64,000 bases of DNA, from contig DATGGK010000124.1 of NCBI GenBank assembly GCA_035308565.1, positions 1-64,000 of the forward strand, in the 5' to 3' direction. Position numbers and translations under genes: made by a program. The first letter of the stretch is position 1; every line of letters begins with the position of its first letter. The stretch comes from JANXLS01 sp035308565. GTDB lineage: Bacteria; Planctomycetota; SZUA-567; H5-PLA8. Below are positions 57,095-64,000 of the stretch, piece after piece. The notes beneath the pieces are model-generated. The model saw only the letters and a list, made by a program, of their open reading frames with translations. It had not been told where the DNA came from and ran no database searches.

Positions 57095-60000
57095 TCACTC
57101 CACATACACAAACTCATTCAACCCCATCAGCGCCTGGCAAAAATCCGCCAGTGCCTTCTCGCGATTCGTCTCTTTGCTCATTTCATTCAAGAATTCAACC
57201 GAATCCTTTAGTTCGTCCGCGTCCGGCGCGCGGCCCAGCGCGATCAAGTAACCATTCTTCACCGATTCTTCGAACGGCGTCTCTGCATTTGGCGCAATGC
57301 GCTTCGCAAACGCGCCAGCGAATTCACGCACGTAGGAGTTGTTCATCAGTGCCAGCGCCTGCGGCGCGATCGTCGTCGAGGGCCGCTGGCCCACGCCGAT
57401 CGTGGCGCTCGGCGCGTCGAAGAGCGCCAGCATCGGGATCAAGTGGCTGCGCTTGACCGTCAGGTACACGCTGCGGCGGCGCTCGCCTTCGTTGAGCGTC
57501 CCTGGCCCATACATGCGCGTGTCCAACTGCCCGCTGATCGACAGCATCGCGTCGCGAATTAATTCCGCTTCCAATCGCACGCTGCGCCGCCGCCAGAAGA
57601 GTTTGTTCTCCGGGTCGGCTTCCGCTTTCGCTTTATCGAATTTCGAATCTTGAAGGTACGTGGCACTCGTCATGATCAGTTTGTGAATCGGCTTGAGACG
57701 CCAGCCGTTTGCGATCAATTGCCGCGCGAGATAATCGAGCAGTTCGGGATCCACGGGGCGCTGGCCTTGAAATCCAAAATCGCTCGGCGTGTTCACGATC
57801 CCGCGGCCCATGTGGTAATACCACAACCGGTTCACGATCACGCGCGCCAGCAAATTCCCCGCGCCCTGATTCGCATCGGTGATCCACTTCGCCAAACCCA
57901 CGCGCTTGTAAAGCGTCTTGCATCCCGGCGGCGGCGCGCTTTCCCAATGTTTTTCGCCGTCGCTCGCGCGCACCAGCACCAGCGGATATCCCGCGGGCGC
58001 TTCCTCCTGCTTCTGATTAAGATCGCCCCGCTTCAAATAAAAAGTCTTCTCATAAAAATCGGGCCCCTGCGTGTGCAGCCTCACCGCCGGAGTCCCTTCG
58101 CTCGAAATCAATACCATTTCCGGCTTGCCCTTCGGCGCTTTCGCCAAATGCTCTTGCACGATTTTATTAAGGCGCGCCCATTCAGTGTCGAGGGGCTTGA
58201 ACCAGTTCATCAGCGACTTGGTCTGCTCGGCACTGCGTTTCTCCACGGGCGTATCGAGAATCGCCGCAATCCCCGCCGGAATTCCCTGACCATCCAGCGT
58301 CAGCGGCGGCGTCATCGACGTCACCGACAACCGCGTGCGGCCGATGCTATGGCCGTCGTTGTTGTTGAAGCGCAATTTGAAGGTCAGCGTCGCGCCGTTT
58401 TCGAAAGTGAGTTCTTTTTCCGCTTCAAACGTCGCCGTGTGATTCCTTCCGAATTGCGGATCGATGGCCCACGCCGATTTCGGATCGGCGTCAATCGCCG
58501 CCGCGACAGGTAAGCCCTTCTGCTCGAAATCGGCCTTCGCATTTTGAAATTTCACGCTGACAGGCTTGGCCTCCTTCTCCCCGCGCGCCAATGCCGTCAT
58601 CGAAAAGTCCGTCAGCGCAAAATTGCCGTTCCCCGCGCGCCCGGGTCCGCCTTTCACCATCGATGGATCGGCGAGCGCTTCGAGGCGGACGCCTGTAATC
58701 TTTTTCAGATCGGTGTGCGCGGTGAACGTGTACGCGTCGAACTTCGCGTTGTTGCCCGTCGCTAGAAGCGAACCGTCGTCAAGCTTCTTAAAATTCGCGC
58801 CGCCCTCCGATTTTGACTCGACGATGTCCAGCACCATCCACTGCGGCTTCGCGCGCAGTTCCTTCGCCGCGTCGCTCTTCTCCCACGCCGCCAATTTTGA
58901 CGCGAGTTGTTCGTGCTCGTATTTCTCCAGCGCCTCGGCCAGCGGCTTGTGCTCCACGTCAAACGCGGCTTTCGTTTTGATCGTGTTCGCGCGGTCCATG
59001 TCGATCTCAACTTCCGACCGCACCGTTTTCGTGAACGTCGAAACCAAGCGGTAATAATCGCGCGTCGGAATTGGATCGAATTTGTGATCGTGGCAGCGCG
59101 CGCAGCCGAAACTCATGCCGAGCATCCCCGTGCCGATGGTTTGGACGATATCGTCGAGTTCGTCGTAGCGTTCCTTCTCGGCCTGATTCGCCGTGATCTG
59201 CGTCGCGTGCACGCCTGCGGCGAGAAAGCCCGTCGCTTTCATCGCGAGCGGATTTTCGGGCGCGAGTTCGTCGCCGGCGATCTGCCATTTCACGAAAGTG
59301 TCGTATGGCAAATCCTCATTGAACGCCTGTATTACGAAATCGCGGTAATGGTACGCGTATTTGCGGTCGTAATCGTGTTCGAAGCCGTGGCTCTCCGCAA
59401 AGCGCGCAAGATCAAGCCAATGCCGCGCCCATTTCTCGCCGAAGCGCGGGCTGCTCAGCAGCGAATCGATCAACTTCTCATATCCCCCTGGCGACGCATC
59501 GTTCACAAACGCGTCGATTTCTTCCGGCGTCGGCGGAAGGCCGATCAGATCGAAGTACACGCGCCGCGCCAATCGTCGCTTGTCGATGTGCGGATTCGGC
59601 GCGATTTTCTTCTCCTCCAATTTCGCGAGCACAAATCGATCCAGCAGCGTCTTGCACCACGCTTCGTTGGAGACTATCGGCGGCACAGGATTGGCCAGCG
59701 GCGCGAACGACCAGAATTTCTTCCCCTCCTCGATATTAATCGTCTTCGCATTCAGCGTCGGCAGTTTCGCGTCGCTCGTGCGCGGGTCGGGCGCGCCCAT
59801 CTTCACCCATTGCTCCAGCGCAGCGACTTCCGCGGCCTTGAGCGGACCATCCGGCGGCATCTCCGTATCTTTGAGTTTGTAACGCACGGCTTGAATCAAG
59901 CGGCTCTTGTCGGGATCGCCCGCGACGATCACCGCGCCGTTTTCGCCGCCGCGCGCCACGCCTTCGCGGCTGTCGAGGTACAGTTTCCCCTTCAGTTTCT

Positions 60001-60148
60001 TGGCGTTGACCGAATGGCACGAATAGCAATTGTCGGCGAGAATCGGGCGGACTTTTTCCTCAAAGAATTTCAGCGCCGCAGGCTCAAGCTCCGACGCAAG
60101 CAGCGGACTGCATAAAAATAAAAACGCAAAGCCCAGGCGCACGAGCAT
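57095..60148 (-). CDS. PSCyt1/DUF1549/DUF1553 secreted cytochrome-type protein
   Basis: 1017 residues; signal peptide MLVRLGFAFLFLCSPLLAS. Planctomycete cytochrome domain with haem motif NCYSCH and MPPDGPL (~25-125), DUF1549 (~150-360: RLARRVYFDLIGLPPTPEEI, RHWLDLARFAESHGFEHDYD, ARCHDHKFDPIPTRDYYRL with a second CxxCH), then a beta-rich middle and DUF1553 (~740-990: LARVIVNRLWYYHMGRGIVN, GFQGQRPVDPELLDYLARQL). Thought to act in extracytoplasmic redox breakdown of polymers with DUF1501 partners. Confidence 0.95.
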   Translation of the reverse strand: MLVRLGFAFLFLCSPLLASELEPAALKFFEEKVRPILADNCYSCHSVNAKKLKGKLYLDSREGVARGGENGAVIVAGDPDKSRLIQAVRYKLKDTEMPPDGPLKAAEVAALEQWVKMGAPDPRTSDAKLPTLNAKTINIEEGKKFWSFAPLANPVPPIVSNEAWCKTLLDRFVLAKLEEKKIAPNPHIDKRRLARRVYFDLIGLPPTPEEIDAFVNDASPGGYEKLIDSLLSSPRFGEKWARHWLDLARFAESHGFEHDYDRKYAYHYRDFVIQAFNEDLPYDTFVKWQIAGDELAPENPLAMKATGFLAAGVHATQITANQAEKERYDELDDIVQTIGTGMLGMSFGCARCHDHKFDPIPTRDYYRLVSTFTKTVRSEVEIDMDRANTIKTKAAFDVEHKPLAEALEKYEHEQLASKLAAWEKSDAAKELRAKPQWMVLDIVESKSEGGANFKKLDDGSLLATGNNAKFDAYTFTAHTDLKKITGVRLEALADPSMVKGGPGRAGNGNFALTDFSMTALARGEKEAKPVSVKFQNAKADFEQKGLPVAAAIDADPKSAWAIDPQFGRNHTATFEAEKELTFENGATLTFKLRFNNNDGHSIGRTRLSVTSMTPPLTLDGQGIPAGIAAILDTPVEKRSAEQTKSLMNWFKPLDTEWARLNKIVQEHLAKAPKGKPEMVLISSEGTPAVRLHTQGPDFYEKTFYLKRGDLNQKQEEAPAGYPLVLVRASDGEKHWESAPPPGCKTLYKRVGLAKWITDANQGAGNLLARVIVNRLWYYHMGRGIVNTPSDFGFQGQRPVDPELLDYLARQLIANGWRLKPIHKLIMTSATYLQDSKFDKAKAEADPENKLFWRRRSVRLEAELIRDAMLSISGQLDTRMYGPGTLNEGERRRSVYLTVKRSHLIPMLALFDAPSATIGVGQRPSTTIAPQALALMNNSYVREFAGAFAKRIAPNAETPFEESVKNGYLIALGRAPDADELKDSVEFLNEMSKETNREKALADFCQALMGLNEFVYVE

Positions 60149-60322
60149 GGAAAAGTGATCCTTCGAAATATGTCCGTGACAATATACAACACCGGCAGGA
60201 CGCGAGTCTCAGCTTTCAAATATAAACTGCGAGTGGTTTTTGTGGATTTGACAGGAATTGGAAGATAAGAGTTGATATCGCAACGCCGCTCAGCGGCCCC
60301 GCCGTTCTCCTATCTCCTGCCG

Positions 60323-61150
60323 TCAAAGCACCAAGTCCAGCGTCTGCGCCGCATATTGGTGGCTCGCCACGGCCTGCTGCAACAGCGTGCGCGGACCTTT
60401 CTCCAATTCCACCGTCGCCCATCCCGAGAATTCGACGGCGAGCAATGTATCGACGAAGTTCTCGAGGTTGATCGTGCCCTTGCCCAGTTCCACGGTCAGG
60501 AAATTTGGGCCGGGGTCGCCCTTCTTTTTCTTCTTCGGCAGCGGTTTAATGTCGCGCAGATGGACCGCACCGATGCGCTTCTTGTTTTCCTTGATGAAAC
60601 GCGCCATCGGCAAGCCAGCCTGGTCGAGAAACGACGTGTCGATGCACAGCTTCATCGCGGCCGGGTCGGAGAATTCGAGGAATTTCTCCAGCCGCTTCAT
60701 GTCGTAGACATGGCTGCTCGTATCCGGATGCAGGCAGGGCAAAATGCCCATCTCGACTGTGCGGCGCGCGATTTCGCCGTAAGCCGTCGCGACCGGCATC
60801 AAATCGTCTTCATCTTCCAGCGGATTGTCGGGATTGGGGCGTGGCGCGAGCAGCGTCAAAAACTTGGCGTCGGCGCTCTTCAAGAAGCGCACGATATTCA
60901 AGCTGCGCTCGACTTCTTCTTCGAGGCTCGATCCCGGCCATTGCGCTCCGCCCGCGGTGATCCCGACCAGATGCATGTTGTGCTGGCTCAGAATTTCGTT
61001 GAAGACATCCACCCGGTCTTCAAACTGCTCAACCACCCCAGTGGTGGTTTCGATGCTCTTGAAACCAGCCTTCTCGATGTCCGCCAGCGCGTTGATGAAC
61101 CCGTCGTCGCCCCACGCAGCGGTGTGGCACGCTATCTCAATGTCTGCCAT
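60323..61150 (-). CDS. Sugar phosphate isomerase/epimerase-like TIM barrel
   Basis: 275 residues. AP-endonuclease-2-type barrel: ACHTAAWGDDGFINALADIE, KAGFKSIETTTGVVEQFEDR, HLVGITAGGAQWPG, LPCLHPDTSSHVYDMKRLEK, KLCIDTSFLDQAG, AVHLRDIKPL and GWATVELEKGP, which place the usual metal-binding Glu, Asp, His and Glu. No signal peptide, so cytoplasmic. Likely acts on a keto- or inositol-type sugar, in line with the Gfo/Idh oxidoreductases of this genome. A short GCCGC-TCA-GCGGC hairpin lies downstream. Confidence 0.9.
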   Translation of the reverse strand: MADIEIACHTAAWGDDGFINALADIEKAGFKSIETTTGVVEQFEDRVDVFNEILSQHNMHLVGITAGGAQWPGSSLEEEVERSLNIVRFLKSADAKFLTLLAPRPNPDNPLEDEDDLMPVATAYGEIARRTVEMGILPCLHPDTSSHVYDMKRLEKFLEFSDPAAMKLCIDTSFLDQAGLPMARFIKENKKRIGAVHLRDIKPLPKKKKKGDPGPNFLTVELGKGTINLENFVDTLLAVEFSGWATVELEKGPRTLLQQAVASHQYAAQTLDLVL

Positions 61151-61233
61151 GTATGATGCATCGCCTCAAAGTTTTTGTTTTTAGAATCAAAGAGTATAGC
61201 CGCGATTTCCGCGCGGACAAGCGGCGGGGCGGG

Positions 61234-62694
61234 TTAACGCGCGGTTTTAGGAAAATCAAAATTCGTCTTCAATGCGCCTTTGAGCCATTGTACATAGTCG
61301 TCCTCCAGCTGCATCAATGGATGACCGAAGACCGCTTCCATCGCATCCTTCTCCGGTTTGCCAGACTTGATCTGTTTAATCATCTTCGGCAGGCATTGGC
61401 TGTCGAAGCGCCGGTACAGATATTCGATCTTCGCGTAGGCGCTGCAATATCCATAGATGTCTCCGCCCGAACGCGGGCGTTCCTTGAATTCGTCCCAATC
61501 CGGCGGGCTGCGGTGCTGAGCGATGTAATCGCGCAAATAGCCGAGGCGCTCCTTTTTGTCCGAGAATTTCGGGTCCTCGTACCAGAATTCGATGAACTGC
61601 GCCATGCCTTCGTGCAGCGAACGGCTCAAGTACACATCTTCGCCGGACAACTGCAAAAACGCGTGCGTGCCTTCGTGCGCCAGCGTGGCGCGCGCCATGT
61701 AATCCATCTTTTCTTTGTCGGCTTCGGACTTGTAACGTTCGGACATGAACGGAATGCAGATGTGAACTTCGCGGCCCTCCGCCGAAAAATAGCCGCCCGA
61801 ATAGCCGGCGCCCGGCGATTTGTCGATCTCCGCCGCAAATTTCTGGAACTGCTTGAACGCCGAAAAATAATAAATCGGCATCTTGTTATTCCACAACTTT
61901 TCGCCATCTTTATGGCTCAACACGCGGCAAAGCAAATCGTACAGCGCCTCGTTCCAGTTCTTCGCGATGTAGTCCTGCTTTGCCTCGGGAATATTGGCGA
62001 AGCAATAAAAATGCTTCGTCTCGACCATGCGCCACTTGCCGCCGACCTTTGCATCGAGTTCCCCCAGCCGCTTGGCAAGGAACTCCTTCATCTGCGCTTC
62101 GCTGCGCGGCGGGATATCTTTACGCAGGAATTTCTTGCGGAAATCCTCCAGTGTCATCAGTTCGTTCGAATATTCGCTGTCGCCGGCCTTGTCGCCCGGA
62201 GTTTTCGGATTGGATTTATCCGGCGGTTTGTCGGTGCTCGCGACTTTTTTGTCGCCCGGCTGTTTGTCGCTGGTCTTCGCGTCCGCTGTTTTCTCCGGCG
62301 TTGCGCCGGGGAATTTCTTCAGCAATTCGTCAGCTCTGGCCTTGTAGGAATCATCCAGTCTGGCCGCCGCGTTCAGCTCCTCTTTGGCCTCCCCGTATAA
62401 TTCTTTCTTTGCAAAAAATGCGCCCATCTCGAAGCGCAGTTCCGCATTGAACGGCTCGATCGCCTGCTTGTAGCAAAGCACCACGTCCTGCGCATCGATC
62501 AATTGCAGCGGCAGCGTCTGGTCTTTTCCGCCGTCGGTTTTGACCTGCACATCGGATTTCGTGATCTTGACGACCTCGCAGCGAAGAGTCTGCCCGCCGG
62601 CCATATGCAATGTCAGCTTTTCTGCTGAGCGGGCGCTCGCCCAAAGCGAGAGCGCCAGCATCAGACCGACTATGGCGCGAGTCTCTTTGTGCAT
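61234..62694 (-). CDS. Secreted HExxH metallopeptidase-like protein
   Basis: 486 residues from the ATG at 62694 (GGAG upstream), which opens the signal peptide MHKETRAIVGLMLALSLWAS. After a small beta domain (GGQTLRCEVVKITKSDVQVK) and a charged Lys/Asp/Thr linker (~130-180), the catalytic region has ATLAHEGTHAFLQL with HEGTH zinc ligands and SLHEGMAQFIEFWYED with the third Glu. This resembles the DUF1570 group of gluzincins common in Planctomycetota. Substrate unknown. Confidence 0.82.
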   Translation of the reverse strand: MHKETRAIVGLMLALSLWASARSAEKLTLHMAGGQTLRCEVVKITKSDVQVKTDGGKDQTLPLQLIDAQDVVLCYKQAIEPFNAELRFEMGAFFAKKELYGEAKEELNAAARLDDSYKARADELLKKFPGATPEKTADAKTSDKQPGDKKVASTDKPPDKSNPKTPGDKAGDSEYSNELMTLEDFRKKFLRKDIPPRSEAQMKEFLAKRLGELDAKVGGKWRMVETKHFYCFANIPEAKQDYIAKNWNEALYDLLCRVLSHKDGEKLWNNKMPIYYFSAFKQFQKFAAEIDKSPGAGYSGGYFSAEGREVHICIPFMSERYKSEADKEKMDYMARATLAHEGTHAFLQLSGEDVYLSRSLHEGMAQFIEFWYEDPKFSDKKERLGYLRDYIAQHRSPPDWDEFKERPRSGGDIYGYCSAYAKIEYLYRRFDSQCLPKMIKQIKSGKPEKDAMEAVFGHPLMQLEDDYVQWLKGALKTNFDFPKTAR

Positions 62695-62820
62695 GGGCGA
62701 CTCCAAAGAATAACTGCCCCGGCGGCGCTTACTAGAAAGATGACGATTCAACACGCTGCGCTTGCGAATCTACAAGTATACGACGGATTTTGACGTAGAT
62801 TAATTGTAAAAAGTTGCCTA

Positions 62821-62859
62821 AAAAATAAAAAAGCCCCCTTCTTGACGAGGGGGGCTTTT
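62821..62859 (-). terminator. Terminator of the helix-hairpin-helix gene
   Basis: AAAAGCCCCC (62829-62838) and GGGGGCTTTT (62850-62859) form a 10-bp stem. On the minus strand it is followed by an almost continuous T-tract. Confidence 0.9.
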
Positions 62860-62879
62860 CAGCGCATGTGAAATTCGGC

Positions 62880-63386
62880 CTAGTCTTGCTTGGACAAGCG
62901 GGCGCCGAATTTGATCGCATCTGCTTCGGTCATGAATTCGCCGTTCTTGGTCTTGCCGTACCAGCGGTCGCCTTCCTTGTGGTAGACCTTTGTGTCCTTG
63001 TTGACCCAGACCATGCCCTTTTCCGGCGGAACTTTTGCCGTGGTGTCATCGGTCTTCGTGGTTTTCGCATCAGCTTTCGTGTCGGTCTTTGCATCGGTCT
63101 TGGCCGCGGCCGCGCCAAACGTAATCTGATCCTTGATCTTGTCCACGGTCTTCTGCGGCACGCCTGCCTTGACCAGATCGTCGGCTGTTTTATACGGCCG
63201 GCCGGCGATGATCTTCTTCGAATACGCGTCGCCGATTCCGGGCAATTCCATCAATTCCTTGTCCGTCGCCGAATTTACGTCAACTTTTGCAGCCGGTTTG
63301 TCCGCACCAAGTAGCGAAGTGGACAGCCCCGCCATCAAACCAAAAGCAGCCAACCAAACGAAAAACAACCCACGTTGCGTACGCAT
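62880..63386 (-). CDS. Secreted helix-hairpin-helix (ComEA-like) protein
   Basis: 168 residues; AAAGGAG before the ATG at 63386 decides the start. Signal peptide MRTQRGLFFVWLAAFGLMAG. Residues ~35-85 are a ComEA-type HhH pair (VDVNSATDKELMELPGIGDA, YSKKIIAGRPYKTADDLVKA). An Asp/Lys/Thr-rich linker follows, then ~50 residues with MVWVNKDTKVYHKEGDRWYG, which resembles a small domain often fused to HhH repeats. ComEA binds incoming DNA in natural transformation; no other com gene is nearby. Confidence 0.85.
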   Translation of the reverse strand: MRTQRGLFFVWLAAFGLMAGLSTSLLGADKPAAKVDVNSATDKELMELPGIGDAYSKKIIAGRPYKTADDLVKAGVPQKTVDKIKDQITFGAAAAKTDAKTDTKADAKTTKTDDTTAKVPPEKGMVWVNKDTKVYHKEGDRWYGKTKNGEFMTEADAIKFGARLSKQD

Positions 63387-63532
63387 GGCTCTTTCTCCTT
63401 TGTATAAAAATGTGCCGCTCACGCTCCCCGAGCGCAGCGGATGACGCCAACTGAACGTCTTGATTCAGAAAACTTAATGCATTGAATTTACCGGTTTTTT
63501 CCGTTTGGCGCAAGATTAATAAAAATAGGGAC

Positions 63533-63553
63533 GTGCAGGCGGGTCGCCTGCAC
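63533..63553. repeat. Intergenic hairpin
   Basis: GTGCAGGCG (63533-63541) and CGCCTGCAC (63545-63553) form a perfect 9-bp stem with a 3-nt loop, in the space between divergent genes. Confidence 0.5.
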
Positions 63554-63652
63554 CACGGGCTACCACCCCGCAATCGTTTTGGACAAGAACGACGCGCGCT
63601 CTAAAATCAAGCTGACGCAGCGCCAATAGGCGCAGCGGATTCTGGAGGCCTT

Positions 63653-64000
63653 ATGTCGCAGACGCAAAACGTTCTTCCCCTTCCGCTTCATTCAGTCGCC
63701 GCGCTGCTCGATGAAATCGGCAAGCGCATGGAATTGGTGGGCGAATCGCCGTTCAAAATCCGCGCGTATTACGTGGCCGCCGAAAATCTGGTGCTCATCA
63801 CCACACCGCTGGAAGAGCTGATCGCCAAAGGCAAGCTCAAAGAGATTCCGGGCGTCGGGGAAGCCATTGCAGAAAAAATCATCAAGCTGCACAAAACCGG
63901 CACGCACCCTACGCTCGAGTTCCTGCGCGAACAATTCCCCGCGGGCGTGCTCGATCTCTTAAAAATTCCCGGCCTCGGCCCCAAGAAAGCCGCGGCGCTT
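63653..64000 (+). CDS. polX: Family X DNA polymerase, 5' part (runs off the window)
   Basis: 116 codons, open to the window end; TGGAGG before the ATG. The N-terminal helical domain is typical of bacterial PolX: VAALLDEIGKRMELVGESPF, KIRAYYVAAENL, LIAKGKLKEIPGVGEAIAEK with a helix-hairpin-helix, FPAGVLDLLKIPGLGPKKAA with another. Bacterial PolX usually carries a C-terminal PHP exonuclease domain, expected beyond the window. Gap-filling repair synthesis is the known family role. Confidence 0.92.
   Translation, partial: MSQTQNVLPLPLHSVAALLDEIGKRMELVGESPFKIRAYYVAAENLVLITTPLEELIAKGKLKEIPGVGEAIAEKIIKLHKTGTHPTLEFLREQFPAGVLDLLKIPGLGPKKAAAL

Noticed and set aside
1..64000. CRISPR arrays, tRNA and rRNA genes
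   Set aside because: No regularly spaced short repeats with unique spacers, no cloverleaf with a GTTCGAATC-type T arm, and no conserved rRNA stretches were recognised.

Overview
This window reads as chromosomal DNA of a Planctomycetota bacterium, or a close relative in the PVC group. The basis is a DUF1549/DUF1553 cytochrome gene next to a DUF1501 gene, a Ser/Thr kinase fused to a sulfatase-modifying-factor domain, secreted PQQ-propeller, PKD/Ig, CBM6 and DUF1080 proteins, a Tat-exported Gfo/Idh oxidoreductase, and an OprO/P-type porin. The last implies an outer membrane. Most of the DNA looks GC-rich by eye, with AT-richer patches at 0-1.2, 24.6-27.9 and 46.5-50.4 kb. I saw no tRNA, rRNA, CRISPR array or complete IS. 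All family names rest on motif recognition, not database searches.

Layout. 0-21 kb: secreted carbohydrate-related enzymes (Gfo/Idh oxidoreductase, pectinesterase, DUF1080, dienelactone hydrolase, CBM6), a large adhesin-like protein, a five-PAS hybrid histidine kinase, a DUF433/PIN-like pair, a methyltransferase-propeller fusion and rsmI. 21-30 kb: dnaK followed by a stretch rich in toxin-antitoxin (TA) genes: a PemK-type TA between two copies of the dnaK 3' end, a frameshifted NHL-repeat gene, a RES-domain protein, and two TA modules separated by three copies of a ~170-bp repeat. 30-41 kb: a kinase-SUMF1 protein, rpe, the xseB-ispA-dxs operon and two secreted repeat proteins. 41-45.5 kb: a dense island of TA genes, duplicated blocks, a 105-bp MITE-like element and an aspartic-protease gene split by a MazEF-like module. 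45.5-50.5 kb: PHP phosphoesterase, LigD_N-like protein, an unusual NAD-dependent DNA ligase and a DnaQ-BRCT exonuclease. 50.7-64 kb: porin, FAD oxidoreductase, a candidate selenoprotein, DUF1501 and DUF1553 genes separated by a DUF5678-retropepsin pair, a sugar isomerase-like protein, a metallopeptidase, a helix-hairpin-helix protein and the start of polX.

Main points. (1) 53906-54844 is one reading frame interrupted by a single in-frame TGA, placed exactly where relatives carry the first Cys of a CxxC redox motif; this makes it a strong selenoprotein candidate. (2) Small two-gene modules (TA, and DUF5678 plus retropepsin) have landed inside or between otherwise conserved units: the dnaK 3' end, a clan AA protease and the DUF1553/DUF1501 pair. 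(3) A 38-bp palindromic repeat sits inside the reading frames of both dxs and ispA as exact inverted copies.
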